A stretch of 64,000 nucleotides of DNA from Miltoncostaea sp963762825. GTDB lineage: Bacteria; Actinomycetota; Thermoleophilia; Miltoncostaeales; Miltoncostaeaceae. The stretch is taken from contig CAVXLZ010000001.1 in assembly GCA_963762825.1 (NCBI GenBank), forward strand, positions 1,240,001-1,304,000, written 5' to 3'. The notes beneath the pieces are model-generated. The model saw only the letters and a list, made by a program, of their open reading frames with translations, did not search any database and was not told the origin of the DNA. Positions 7,908-16,828 of this stretch are shown here, in pieces. The first letter of the stretch is position 1. Every line of letters starts with the position of its first letter. The position numbers and the translations under genes are program-made.

Positions 7908-9184
7908 CAGCCCTCTCCCCCGGCCTCGCCGGTCGCCGCTTCGGCGTCCTGCTCCTCGAAGCGCAGGTCCTGATGGTGGAGCACGTGGCCCATCTTGTCC
8001 CGCTTCGTGCGCAGGTACTCCACGTTCTCGTCTCCCGGATTCATCTCGATCGCGACGCGGTCGGTGACCGACAGCCCGTATCCCTCGAGGCCGACGATCT
8101 TCTTGGGGTTGTTGGTCAGGAGCCGGATGGTGGTCAGGCCGAGATCCACCAGGATCTGTGCGCCGATGCCATAGTCGCGCAGATCGGGTGGAAAACCGAG
8201 CGCGATGTTGGCCTCGACCGTGTCCATCCCCTGATCCTGCAGCTCGTAGGCGCGCAGCTTGTTCAGCAGGCCGATGCCGCGGCCCTCCTGCGCGATGTAG
8301 AGCAGGACGCCCTGCCCCTCCTCCGCGATGGTCCGCATCGCGGCCTTCAGCTGATCCCCGCAGTCGCAGCGCTGGGAGCCGAAGACGTCGCCGGTCAGAC
8401 ACTCGGAGTGCACGCGCACCAGGACGTCCGCGGCACCCGCCACGTCTCCCTTCACCAGCGCCAGATGGTGCTTGCCATCGAGGACCGAACGGAAGCCGAC
8501 CGCACTCCAGTCGCCGTACTCGGTCGGCAGCCGGGCAGCGGTGCCGCGCTCGATGAGGCGCTCGGTGTGACGGCGGTGCTCGATCAGCTGGGCGATGGTG
8601 ATCATCTTCAGGCCGTGCTCGGCGGCGTACGGAACGAGATCGGGAACTCGCGCCATCGTCCCGTCCGGGTTGCTGATCTCGCAGATGACGCCGGCGGGGA
8701 TCAGGCCGGCGAGTCGCGCCAGGTCGACGGCCGCCTCGGTGTGACCGGCCCGGCGGAGCACGCCGCCGCCCTGTGCTCTCAGCGGGAAGACGTGCCCCGG
8801 CTTGACGAGCTCGTCGGGGTCGGTGTCGGGGTCGATCGCCACCATGATCGTCCGCGACCGGTCGGGCGCCGAGATCCCGGTCGTGATCCCGTGACGGGCC
8901 TCGATCGGCTCGGTGAAGGCGGTCGCGTTGCGCGCCTCGTTGCGCTTGACGACCGGCTTCAGACCGAGCTGGTCGCAGCGGGCCTCGGTGAGGGCCAGGC
9001 AGATCAGGCCCCGTCCGTGGGTGGCCATGAAGTTGATCGCCTCGGGGGTCGCGTACTGCGCCGCCATGACGAGGTCGCCCTCGTTCTCACGGTCCTCCGA
9101 GTCGAGGATCACGACCATGCGGCCGGCGCGGATCTCCTCGATGGCCTCGTCGATCGTTGCGAACTGGACTGCCGTGCTCGTCAT
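7907..9184 (-). CDS. ribBA: Bifunctional DHBP synthase / GTP cyclohydrolase II
   Basis: Supplies both riboflavin precursors. The N-terminal RibB domain (about 1-205) has DSEDRENEGDLVMAA and AGHTEAAVDLARLAG. The C-terminal RibA domain (about 206-400) has the zinc site ECLTGDVFGSQRCDCGDQL and YIAQEGRGIGLLNKLRAYELQ. At 425 residues it is the usual fused length with an acidic tail. The ATG at 9184 overlaps the ribE stop by ATGA. Both halves keep their catalytic motifs. Confidence 0.96.
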   Translation of the reverse strand: MTSTAVQFATIDEAIEEIRAGRMVVILDSEDRENEGDLVMAAQYATPEAINFMATHGRGLICLALTEARCDQLGLKPVVKRNEARNATAFTEPIEARHGITTGISAPDRSRTIMVAIDPDTDPDELVKPGHVFPLRAQGGGVLRRAGHTEAAVDLARLAGLIPAGVICEISNPDGTMARVPDLVPYAAEHGLKMITIAQLIEHRRHTERLIERGTAARLPTEYGDWSAVGFRSVLDGKHHLALVKGDVAGAADVLVRVHSECLTGDVFGSQRCDCGDQLKAAMRTIAEEGQGVLLYIAQEGRGIGLLNKLRAYELQDQGMDTVEANIALGFPPDLRDYGIGAQILVDLGLTTIRLLTNNPKKIVGLEGYGLSVTDRVAIEMNPGDENVEYLRTKRDKMGHVLHHQDLRFEEQDAEAATGEAGGEG

Positions 9185-9795
9185 CGCACACTCCCTCCCG
9201 GCGGGGCGTAGGGCGCCACCAGCGACTCCACGTATTTTGCCACCACGTCCACCTCCAGGTTCACCCGACGACCGAGAGCGCCCGGGCCGAGGTTCGTGAC
9301 CGACATCGTGTGGGGGATGAGCGCCACGGTGAACGCGTCCGCGAGGCGCCCGGCGACGGTGAGGCTGACGCCGTCGACCGTGATGCTGCCCTTCTCCACG
9401 ACGTACCGCAGGAGATCCGCGGACCCGGTGATCTCGAGCACGGCGCTCTCGCCCTCGGGCTCGACCGCCCGCACCGTCCCGACGCCGTCGACGTGGCCCT
9501 GCACGATGTGGCCGTCGAGCCGGTCGCCGACGCGCACCGGACGCTCGAGGTTGACCGGATCACCGGCGCGGAGCTCGCCGAGCGCGGTTCGGCGCAGCGT
9601 CTCGGCCACGCAGTCGACCGCAAAGCCGCCGCTGGTGAGCTCGACGGCGGTGAGGCAGGCCCCGTTGACCGCGACGGAGTCACCCGGGGACAGGCGCTCG
9701 AGAACGGCGGCGGCCGAGACCACCAGGCGCGCGCCCTGCCCGGTGGAGCGGATCTCCGCGATCCGCCCGCTCTCCTCGATCAGTCCTGTGAACAC
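9181..9795 (-). CDS. ribE: Riboflavin synthase alpha chain
   Basis: Dismutates two lumazines to riboflavin. The 204-residue protein starts MFTGLIEESGRIAEI (GTG 9795) and shows the expected internal duplication: NGACLTAVELTSGGFAVDC in the first barrel and DGVSLTVAGRLADAFTVALIPHT in the second, with GHIVQGHVDGVG between. The start overlaps the ribD tail by 16 nt. Also named ribC in some genomes. Confidence 0.95.
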   Translation of the reverse strand: MFTGLIEESGRIAEIRSTGQGARLVVSAAAVLERLSPGDSVAVNGACLTAVELTSGGFAVDCVAETLRRTALGELRAGDPVNLERPVRVGDRLDGHIVQGHVDGVGTVRAVEPEGESAVLEITGSADLLRYVVEKGSITVDGVSLTVAGRLADAFTVALIPHTMSVTNLGPGALGRRVNLEVDVVAKYVESLVAPYAPPGGSVR

Positions 9796-10940
9796 ACCGG
9801 GACCGTACCCGCAAGGGGGCGTAGGCGTCCGCGCACGAGCAGGTCCTGCCCCACTCGCTCGGCGCTCGGATCCCGCAACCTCGGCGCCATGGCCAGGGTG
9901 GCGGCACCCTCGCCCCCCAGCGCCGACGGCGCCGCAGCGCCCCCGATCAGCATGGGCGCGAGGAACCAGAGCACGCGGTTGACGGCGCCGGCTGCGATCA
10001 GTGCACCCGCGAGCACGGCGCCGCCCTCCACCAGCACGGACTGGATGCCGAGATCGGCCAGCACGCGCAGACCCCCGGAGATCCGAGCCGACCCAGCCCC
10101 CGGGAGGGGGACGACGTCCACTCCGGCGGCGGCGAGCGCGTCCACCCGGTCGGTGGGCGCATCCTCCGCCGCGAGGAGGATGACAGGGTGCTCGCCGGCG
10201 TCGCGAACCAGCGCGGAGCCGAGGGGTAGCCGCGCGGCCGAGTCGAACACCACCCGCGCCGGCTGTCGAACAGGCCCGGCGACGTCCCGGGCGGTGAGAC
10301 GCGGGTCGTCGGCCAGCGCCGTCCCGAGGCCGACCGCCACGGCATCGTGGTCGGCCCGCCACCGGTGAACGAGCGCCCGCGACTCCGGCCCGGAGATCCA
10401 GCGGCTCTCGCCCGACGCCGTGGCGATCTTCCCATCGAGGCTGGTGGCGAGCTTGAGGGTCACCTCGGGGAGCCCTGTGGTCGCCCAGGTGACGAACGCG
10501 GAGTTCATCTCGCTGCAGGCACGGGCCTCGTCCTCCGGAGCCACGACGACCTCCAGACCGGCCGCCGCGAGCACCTCACGCCCCTGGGCACGGTCGCGCT
10601 CGAGCGGATCGAGCGCACCGATCACCACGCGCCGGACGCCGGCGGCGATCAGCGCCTCCGAGCACGGCGGTGTCCGCCCGTGGTGCGAGCAGGGCTCCAG
10701 GGTGCAGACCACCGTCGAGCCGCGGGCGGCGTCGCCCGCCTCCGCGAGCGCCATCGCCTCCGCATGCGGCAGGCCGGGACCCTCGTGCCAGCCCTCGGCG
10801 ACGGTCGTGTCGCCATCCACGATCAGCGCCCCCACCAAGGGGTTGGGGCTGACCCGGCCGCGTCCGCGCAGCGCGAGCTCGCGGGCACGCGCCAGGGCGG
10901 AGAGCTCTGCCGCGGAAGCCGGCGGCGGCCCCGCGTTCAT
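9780..10940 (-). CDS. ribD: Bifunctional riboflavin deaminase/reductase RibD
   Basis: Deaminates and then reduces the pyrimidine intermediate of riboflavin synthesis. The deaminase domain (about 1-150) has the zinc site GLPHAEAMAL and TLEPCSHHGRTPPCSEAL. The reductase domain (about 155-386) starts PEVTLKLATSLDGKIATASGE and contains SVLVEGGAVLAGALI. At 386 residues it is normal length. The ATG at 10940 overlaps the rpe stop by ATGA. I see no FMN riboswitch in front of it, consistent with its position inside a long operon. Confidence 0.95.
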   Translation of the reverse strand: MNAGPPPASAAELSALARARELALRGRGRVSPNPLVGALIVDGDTTVAEGWHEGPGLPHAEAMALAEAGDAARGSTVVCTLEPCSHHGRTPPCSEALIAAGVRRVVIGALDPLERDRAQGREVLAAAGLEVVVAPEDEARACSEMNSAFVTWATTGLPEVTLKLATSLDGKIATASGESRWISGPESRALVHRWRADHDAVAVGLGTALADDPRLTARDVAGPVRQPARVVFDSAARLPLGSALVRDAGEHPVILLAAEDAPTDRVDALAAAGVDVVPLPGAGSARISGGLRVLADLGIQSVLVEGGAVLAGALIAAGAVNRVLWFLAPMLIGGAAAPSALGGEGAATLAMAPRLRDPSAERVGQDLLVRGRLRPLAGTVPVCSQD

Positions 10941-11611
10941 CCTCCCGCCGCCGACCCCGCGAGCTCGCGGTAGGCGACAACCGGGTCCGGAGCGCCGAAG
11001 ATCGACGAGGCCGACACGAACATCGCCGCGCCCGCGTCGCGCGCGGCCGGGAGGGTGGCCAGGCCGATACCCCCGTCGACCTCGATGACCACCTCGTCGG
11101 GAAGAAGCGCTCGCAAACGCGCGATTCGCGTCGGTGTGGCGGCGATGAACGACTGCCCGGCGAAGCCGGGATCGACCGCCAGGACATTGACGTAGTCGAG
11201 CTCTCCCGCGAGCTCCGCCACGTGCTCGACCGGGGTGCCCGGGTTGAGCGCGAGCCCGGCTGCGCAGCCCGCCTCCCGGATCATGCCGAGAAGCCGGTGG
11301 GCGTGAGGATCGGCCTCCACATGGACCGTGATGGCGTCGGCCATCGGAGCGAACAGGGGGATCATCTCGGCCGGGCGGGAGACCATCAGATGGACGTCGA
11401 CGAAGCCCCCGGCCGCCCGGACCGGCCCGGCGACGGCGCGGGTGAAGTCGGGGCCGACCGTCAGGTTGGGGACGAACCGGCCGTCCATGACGTCGACGTG
11501 GACCGCGCGCATGCCCGCACCGATCAGGGAATCGAGCTGGACGCCGAGGTTCAGCATGTCGGCCGACATGACCGAGGGCAGCACCACCGGCCCGCGGGGA
11601 AGATCGCTCAT
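10937..11611 (-). CDS. rpe: Ribulose-phosphate 3-epimerase
   Basis: Interconverts ribulose-5-P and xylulose-5-P; placed before ribD, it can affect supply of the RibB substrate ribulose-5-P. The TIM-barrel protein is 224 residues: LPSVMSADMLNLG, VHVDVMDGRFVPNLTVGP with the metal and catalytic residues, DVHLMVSRP, LAVDPGFAGQSF and VIEVDGGIG. Overlaps rsmB upstream by ATGA. Confidence 0.95.
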   Translation of the reverse strand: MSDLPRGPVVLPSVMSADMLNLGVQLDSLIGAGMRAVHVDVMDGRFVPNLTVGPDFTRAVAGPVRAAGGFVDVHLMVSRPAEMIPLFAPMADAITVHVEADPHAHRLLGMIREAGCAAGLALNPGTPVEHVAELAGELDYVNVLAVDPGFAGQSFIAATPTRIARLRALLPDEVVIEVDGGIGLATLPAARDAGAAMFVSASSIFGAPDPVVAYRELAGSAAGG

Positions 11612-12957
11612 GGACCACCGGTCCGGCGGAGCCTGGCGATGAAGAAGCCGTCGGTCCCGTGCACGTGCGGAAGCGTCAACAGGGCGCCGAGCAGACGCGG
11701 GTGGGCGAAGTCCGCGAACTCGGCGGAGAGGTCGTCCAGAGGAGCGCCCGTGGCGCGGACCACGTCCTCATTCTCGGGTGCGATCAAGGTGCAGGTCGAG
11801 TAGACCACCCGCCCGCCCGCCCGCACCAGCTCCAGGGCTCGATCGAGCAGTCCCCGCTGAAGGCGCGTGAGCGGCGCGAGTGACTCCTCCCGTCGCCTCC
11901 AACGCGCGTCCGGGCGCGACGACAGAACGCCGAGCCCCGTGCAGGGCGGATCCACCAGGACAGCGTCGTAGTCGCCCTCGAGGGGCACGGACAGCCCGTC
12001 GCCCTCGACCACCTCGATCACCGCGCCCATGCGGCGGGCGAGCGCCCTCAGGGCCTGCGCCCGTGCGGGTCGCAGCTCCACCGCGGTGATGCGGGCGCCG
12101 CCCCGGGTCAACGCCGCGAGATGCGTCGCCTTCGCCCCGGGTGCGGCGCAAAGGTCGAGGATGCGCTCCCCGGGACGGGGCGCCACGACATGCCCGACCA
12201 GCTGCGAGGCGCGGCTCTGGCCCATCACCAGACCGCGCTCCCACGACCGCGACTCCTCGAGGGCGAACGCACCGGGCACGACGTACGCCTCGGGAACGTA
12301 CGGATCGGTGCTCCAGCCCGCCGGGAGCTCCTCCTCCAGGCCCGCTCTCGGCCCGCGCAGAGGGTTCCACCGCACGGCCGACTCCGCCGACTCTGCGGCC
12401 GCTCTCATGACACCGGCGGCATCCTCGGCGCCGAGCGATGCGACGAGCCGGTCGGCGATCCAGTCGGGCATCGAGTGCTGGAGGGCCGCGGTGGCGGCGC
12501 CGCCCGCCTGGAGCTCCGCCAGGCGGACATCGGCATCGGCCGCGATCCTCCTCATCACGGCGTTCACCACACCGGCCCGGGCGTTCGAGCGCGTCGTGGT
12601 GCCGCGGAGCGAGCGCGCCTGGCGGACGGCCTGATCGACGGCCGCATGATCGGGGACCCCGTCCGAGAAAGCCACCTCGAAGGCACCGATCCTGAGGATG
12701 TCCCGGACGGCCGGCTCGAGCGCTGCAGGCCGATCGAGCGCACCGTCGATGAGCCAGTCGAGGGTGCGGCGGCGCTGCACGGCGCCATAGGCCAGCCGCA
12801 TCGCGTGGGCGCGGGCTCGGGGATCGAGGTCGGCCCGGCGCACCTCCGCCGAGAGGGCACGGTCTGCGTACGCCCCCTCCTCGACCCTCCGCAGCACCCG
12901 CAGGGCGACGCTGCGCTCCGGCGCGATCCCCGTGACGGCGGTGGCTCCCTTGCTCAC
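11608..12957 (-). CDS. rsmB: 16S rRNA (cytosine967-C5)-methyltransferase
   Basis: Methylates C967 of 16S rRNA. The protein is 449 residues with an N-terminal NusB-like helical domain (about 12-140) and a C-terminal SAM methyltransferase. Motifs: ILDLCAAPGAKATHLAAL, VEGDGLSVPLEGDYDAVLVDPPCTGLGVL (PC catalytic motif) and VYSTCTLIAPENEDV (TC motif). GTG at 12957 overlaps the fmt stop by GTGA. An upstream ATG is in frame but adds fmt-overlapping sequence. Confidence 0.94.
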   Translation of the reverse strand: MSKGATAVTGIAPERSVALRVLRRVEEGAYADRALSAEVRRADLDPRARAHAMRLAYGAVQRRRTLDWLIDGALDRPAALEPAVRDILRIGAFEVAFSDGVPDHAAVDQAVRQARSLRGTTTRSNARAGVVNAVMRRIAADADVRLAELQAGGAATAALQHSMPDWIADRLVASLGAEDAAGVMRAAAESAESAVRWNPLRGPRAGLEEELPAGWSTDPYVPEAYVVPGAFALEESRSWERGLVMGQSRASQLVGHVVAPRPGERILDLCAAPGAKATHLAALTRGGARITAVELRPARAQALRALARRMGAVIEVVEGDGLSVPLEGDYDAVLVDPPCTGLGVLSSRPDARWRRREESLAPLTRLQRGLLDRALELVRAGGRVVYSTCTLIAPENEDVVRATGAPLDDLSAEFADFAHPRLLGALLTLPHVHGTDGFFIARLRRTGGP

Positions 12958-13868
12958 GCGACACTCTCCCATTCGAGCGATCCCCGCCAGCCGCGAAGGA
13001 AGGAGGCGGCGTCCATGCGTCCGCGGCCGGGTGGCTGGAGCTCGAGTACCTCCAGCGAGCCCTCGCCGCATCCGGCGACGAGCCGCCCGTCGACGACCGA
13101 TAGCCCCGGCGGTGCGGGCTCCGGCAGGGGCCGCGTCGCCCAGATCTTGAATGGCTCGCCGCCGATCCGCGCAACCGCACCGATGTGGGGGGAGAGGGCC
13201 CGCACGCGCAGGGCCAGCTCGGGCGCCGGCCGCGAGAGCTCGAGCGTACGATCGTCCGCCGAGATCTTGGGTGCGATCGAGATGCCTTCCTGCGGCTGCG
13301 GCGTGGACACGAGTCGCCCGGCATCGAGATCATCGAGTGCCCGCACCAGCAGCGGGCCACCGATGGCCGATAGGCGCGCGACCAACGAGCCGGCGTCCTC
13401 CAGCTCCGCGACGGCGGTCGATTCGGTCGCGATCATCGGGCCGGTGTCGAGGCCCGCGTCCATGAACATGATCGTCACCCCGGTCCGCTCGACGCCGTCC
13501 ATGAGGGCACGCTCGACCGGGGCAGCGCCGCGGTACGCCGGGAGCAACGAGAAGTGGACGTTGATGCAGGGCCAACGGGAGAGCACCACCTCACGAAGGA
13601 TCTGCCCGAAGGCCACGACGACGAGTGCCTCCGCTCCGGAATCGGCGATCCGCTGGACCACATCGGGGTCGTTGATCGTGGTGGGGCGCAGGACGGGGAT
13701 TCCGAGATCCTCGGCCGCCGAGGCGACCGGAGTCGGAGAGGGGCGGCGCGAGCGGCCCCGCGCCCGGTCGGGCTGAGTGACGACCACGACCACCTCGTGC
13801 GAGGACGCGCCGAGTGCGCGCAGCGGTGGGACGGCCGCGTCAGGGCTGCCCGCGAAAGCGACGCGCAC
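12954..13868 (-). CDS. fmt: Methionyl-tRNA formyltransferase
   Basis: Formylates initiator Met-tRNA. The 304-residue protein has the N-terminal formyltransferase fold (MRVAFAGSPDAAVPPL), the formyl-folate and catalytic segment CINVHFSLLPAYRGAAPVE, GVTIMFMDAGLDTG, and a C-terminal tRNA-binding OB domain (about 205-304). It follows def by 6 nt, pairing addition and removal of the formyl group. Confidence 0.95.
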   Translation of the reverse strand: MRVAFAGSPDAAVPPLRALGASSHEVVVVVTQPDRARGRSRRPSPTPVASAAEDLGIPVLRPTTINDPDVVQRIADSGAEALVVVAFGQILREVVLSRWPCINVHFSLLPAYRGAAPVERALMDGVERTGVTIMFMDAGLDTGPMIATESTAVAELEDAGSLVARLSAIGGPLLVRALDDLDAGRLVSTPQPQEGISIAPKISADDRTLELSRPAPELALRVRALSPHIGAVARIGGEPFKIWATRPLPEPAPPGLSVVDGRLVAGCGEGSLEVLELQPPGRGRMDAASFLRGWRGSLEWESVA

Positions 13869-13874
13869 TCCGGA

Positions 13875-14414
13875 TCACCCGCCGTCGCGCAGCGCCCGGA
13901 GAGCCTCCCGGCGCTGCTCGGGCGCCGTGCGATCGAGGATCAGGATCCCGTCCAGATGATCCATCTCGTGCTGGATGACGCGGGCCGCGAAGCCCTCGGG
14001 GGCGATCTCGAAGGTCTCTCCACGCACATCCTGCGCCGTCACCTTGATGGCCACCGCCCGCGGCACCTCGACACTAATCTCCCCGATCGACAGGCAGCCC
14101 TCGTAGTCGTGCTCCTGCTCCTCGGAGCGCCAGGTGATCTCGGGATTGCAGAGAACGAGCGGCGCCGAATCCTCTCCGGTCAGCACCACGGCGAGCCGGC
14201 GCAGAAACCCCACCTGAGGAGCGGCCAGGCCGACGCCGCGGGCGGCGTTCATGATCGCGATCATGCGCTGCGCCTCGTCCCGCAGGACGTCATCGAACTG
14301 GGTGATCGCGAGCGTCGGCGCCCGCAGCACCGGGTCGCCGATCTGACGGATCTCCGCCAGGGCGTCGAGGCGGCGCTGCTCGAGAACGGGGTCATCAAGG
14401 GCACGCGAGGACAT
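13875..14414 (-). CDS. def: Peptide deformylase
   Basis: Metal-dependent removal of the N-formyl group from new proteins. In 179 residues all three motifs are present: GVGLAAPQVG (about 61-70), EGCLSI with the metal-binding Cys, and QHEMDHLDG with the two metal His and catalytic Glu. Directly upstream of fmt and 47 nt after the kinase gene. Confidence 0.95.
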   Translation of the reverse strand: MSSRALDDPVLEQRRLDALAEIRQIGDPVLRAPTLAITQFDDVLRDEAQRMIAIMNAARGVGLAAPQVGFLRRLAVVLTGEDSAPLVLCNPEITWRSEEQEHDYEGCLSIGEISVEVPRAVAIKVTAQDVRGETFEIAPEGFAARVIQHEMDHLDGILILDRTAPEQRREALRALRDGG

Positions 14415-14461
14415 CCCCGGATGCTAGCAGCGGGTCGTGGCCGCCCAGGTTCCGAAAACCG

Positions 14462-15877
14462 TCACGCGACCGGGGCGATCGCCCCGCTCCTCTCGCCGGC
14501 CAACCGGGCCGCGAAGCGCGCGGGAGCATCCTGCGGGCCGCGGATCACGAGGGCTCGCGATCCCGACGAGTTGACGATCACCACCAACGCCCACCGCGAC
14601 GCGAGCCCGGCGATGTCCGTGACGAGCGGCGGGCTGGCGAGGATACCGATCGACCGCCCCCCGGCGCGGAGGGGCTCGAGGGTGAACTGCGATGAGTTCA
14701 GGCGGGCGCGGGAGGCGCGCAGCGTCTCCCATCCGCCGCGCAGGGCGACCACCCTCACGCCCCCCGCCACGTCGGCCGCCACGGCGTCCGCCGCGGTCGC
14801 GTCACCCGGCAGGTCACCCGCGCCAACCGGCCTCCCGGCCAGCTCCCGGCCGCCGCCGGCCGGGACGGTGAGCGGAACGGACGCGATCTCGATCGCGGAC
14901 GGCACGTTGGGGGATGGACGCTCGGAGAGCGCCCCCGTGACAGCCAGGGCACCGCCACCCAGCGCCGCGAGGCCGGCCAGCGCCACGAGAGCGGGGGCGA
15001 TGGTGCGGCGGCGGCGGAGCTCGAGGACTCGCGTCATACGCCGGGTCGCGTCACCGTCGCACCCGAGCGCACGCTCGAGTGAGGCGATGAGGCCCGCGGC
15101 GCTCGCGGGTCGTTGCCGGGGATCCTTGGCGAGGCCGCGCTCGAGGGCGTGGTCGAGTGAGCGGGGCAGGAACGGCGCCACGCGCGAGGGCCGGGGCGGG
15201 GTGCGATGGGCGTTCGCATAGAGCACGCCGGCCAGCTCGTCGGCCTCGAACACCGGGCGGCCCGTGAGGGCTGCGAAGGCGACCGCGGCCAGCGCGTACC
15301 GATCGGAGGCCGGGGCGGCCCTGCCACCCGCCAGCACCTCGGGGGCCATGTAGCCGGCGGTGCCGATCAGCCGGCCGTCGTCGGTGAGCAGGGTCGCGTC
15401 CAGACGGCGTGCGATGCCGAAGTCGGCGAGCCAAGCACCCGAGGGATCGAGGAGGATATTGCCCGGGGTCACGTCGCGATGCACCAAGCCCGCCGCGTGC
15501 GCGGAGTCGAGGGCCGCTGCAACCCCTGCGAGGATCTCCAGAGCGCGCGGCGGCGCCAGCGGGCCCGATGCGATGCGCTCGGCCAGGCTGCCGGAAGCGG
15601 CGAGTCGCATCGCGAGATACCCCCGCCCATCGTCCTCGCCGCGATCGAGGATCGGGACGACGTTCGGATGGTCGAGGCACTCGAGCGCCTCGCACTCGCG
15701 GTGGAAGCGCACGCGGAAGGCGCGGTCGCCCCACACCGACCGGTGAAAGACCTTGACCGCCGCTCGCACACCCGAGTTGACGTGTCGGGCCCGGTAGACG
15801 TCGGCCTGCCCGCCCCCGCCGATCCACTCCTCGAGAGCCCATCGCCCGACGAGTCGCGCTCCGACGACAGCGGTCAT
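14462..15877 (-). CDS. Transmembrane Ser/Thr protein kinase
   Basis: Protein of 471 residues with a PknB-type kinase domain (about 8-275), one membrane segment (about 296-318, APALVALAGLAALGGGALA) and a roughly 150-residue extracytoplasmic domain with no repeats such as PASTA. Kinase motifs: GGGGQADVYRA, AVKVF, HRDVTPGNILL (T where K is usual), DFGIA and GTAGYMAPEV, all compatible with activity. Actinobacteria often carry a kinase near priA-def-fmt-rsmB, usually with a PP2C phosphatase; none is seen here. ATG 15877 lies 7 nt after the upstream gene. Targets unknown. Confidence 0.88.
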   Translation of the reverse strand: MTAVVGARLVGRWALEEWIGGGGQADVYRARHVNSGVRAAVKVFHRSVWGDRAFRVRFHRECEALECLDHPNVVPILDRGEDDGRGYLAMRLAASGSLAERIASGPLAPPRALEILAGVAAALDSAHAAGLVHRDVTPGNILLDPSGAWLADFGIARRLDATLLTDDGRLIGTAGYMAPEVLAGGRAAPASDRYALAAVAFAALTGRPVFEADELAGVLYANAHRTPPRPSRVAPFLPRSLDHALERGLAKDPRQRPASAAGLIASLERALGCDGDATRRMTRVLELRRRRTIAPALVALAGLAALGGGALAVTGALSERPSPNVPSAIEIASVPLTVPAGGGRELAGRPVGAGDLPGDATAADAVAADVAGGVRVVALRGGWETLRASRARLNSSQFTLEPLRAGGRSIGILASPPLVTDIAGLASRWALVVIVNSSGSRALVIRGPQDAPARFAARLAGERSGAIAPVA

Positions 15878-15884
15878 GGAGGGG

Positions 15885-16748
15885 CTACCTTCGCGCCGGG
15901 AGCAGCGCGCGTGCCGTGGCCTGGGTCCAGGCCCGGCCGGCCAGGTAGTCCGACTCCGCGCCGACCGCGAGCGTCTTCCAGCCCCCGCCCCCGTCACCGT
16001 ACCCGGGCCCAGCCTCCGCGCTCGCCACCTTCACGGCGAGACCCCCGCCGGCGAGGGCGATCTCCACCTGGGGATCGCCGGTTCTCGGGAAGCGGACGCG
16101 GGCGCCACCCGCCTCGTTCTGGATCAGCGGCGCGGGTGCGAGCTCGTTCATGTCGAAGAAGATGCCGGCCAGGCTCGGACGGAGCGCGGGCTCGACCATC
16201 GGCATCAGCCCCTCCAGCCGGTACAGCTCGGCTACGCGCGGGGTGAGGAAATACTCCGCCTCGCGAAGCAGCATCAGATCGTTCGCGTCCTCCACGCGCC
16301 CGCGCTCAGGGCGCTCCTGCACCCAGTCGCGCATACGCAGCCAGCTGCGGTGGCGGATGTTGCGGCCGCCGGCCGCGGCGGCCTCGACCGCGGCGGGCGG
16401 ACGACGGTCGGGGGTGATTGCGATGACGATGCACTTGTCCGCGCTCGCGGTCAGCGCATCGTAGGTCGCGATCAACCGCTCCTGCTCGTCGGCGTCGAAC
16501 GCCAGGGTCGCCTGAAGGGCGAAGGTCCAGCCCGCCCCGCGGGCGACCACGTCGCCCAGCAGGTCGTCGGCAATGGGACGCTGCTCCCGCACCAGGACGG
16601 CATCCGCATCCGGCAGGGACTCCCCGGAGATCTCCTCCACCAGCGCGGTTCTCGTCTCCGGCCCGCCCAGGGCGAGGAGGGTGGCGAGGACGTGCACCCA
16701 CTGCTCACGCGGGTCGCTTGACGCCTCGAACAGGCGGGGTACCGGCAT
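15885..16748 (-). CDS. Conserved-looking protein of unknown function
   Basis: A 287-residue protein I do not recognise. No signal peptide or membrane span. The middle part (about 75-160: WTFALQATLAFDADEQERL, KCIVIAITPDRRP, SWLRMRDWVQERP) follows the strand-helix-strand pattern of PD-(D/E)XK nuclease-like folds, where a query of the type 'E-x-K ... relating to a Y ... vlItp' is common. The acidic/lysine catalytic pair is not evident, so at most a degenerate member; this is inference. It sits between priA (80 nt upstream) and the kinase (7 nt downstream), so it is co-transcribed with the kinase and may be functionally tied to it. Confidence 0.6.
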   Translation of the reverse strand: MPVPRLFEASSDPREQWVHVLATLLALGGPETRTALVEEISGESLPDADAVLVREQRPIADDLLGDVVARGAGWTFALQATLAFDADEQERLIATYDALTASADKCIVIAITPDRRPPAAVEAAAAGGRNIRHRSWLRMRDWVQERPERGRVEDANDLMLLREAEYFLTPRVAELYRLEGLMPMVEPALRPSLAGIFFDMNELAPAPLIQNEAGGARVRFPRTGDPQVEIALAGGGLAVKVASAEAGPGYGDGGGGWKTLAVGAESDYLAGRAWTQATARALLPARR

Positions 16749-16828
16749 CGACGGGGACTCCTTGACGAGGGATTGGCCGCAGACAAGCGTAGCGAAACCT
16801 CACGGATGGTCCGGTGCGCGGGGAGGGC

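Noticed and set aside
10941..11611. FMN riboswitch for the riboflavin genes
   Set aside because: No leader exists: rpe overlaps ribD, and no RFN-type conserved blocks are seen around the operon.
14415..14461. Small gene or RNA between the kinase and def
   Set aside because: 47 nt without a stable hairpin, start codon or repeat.
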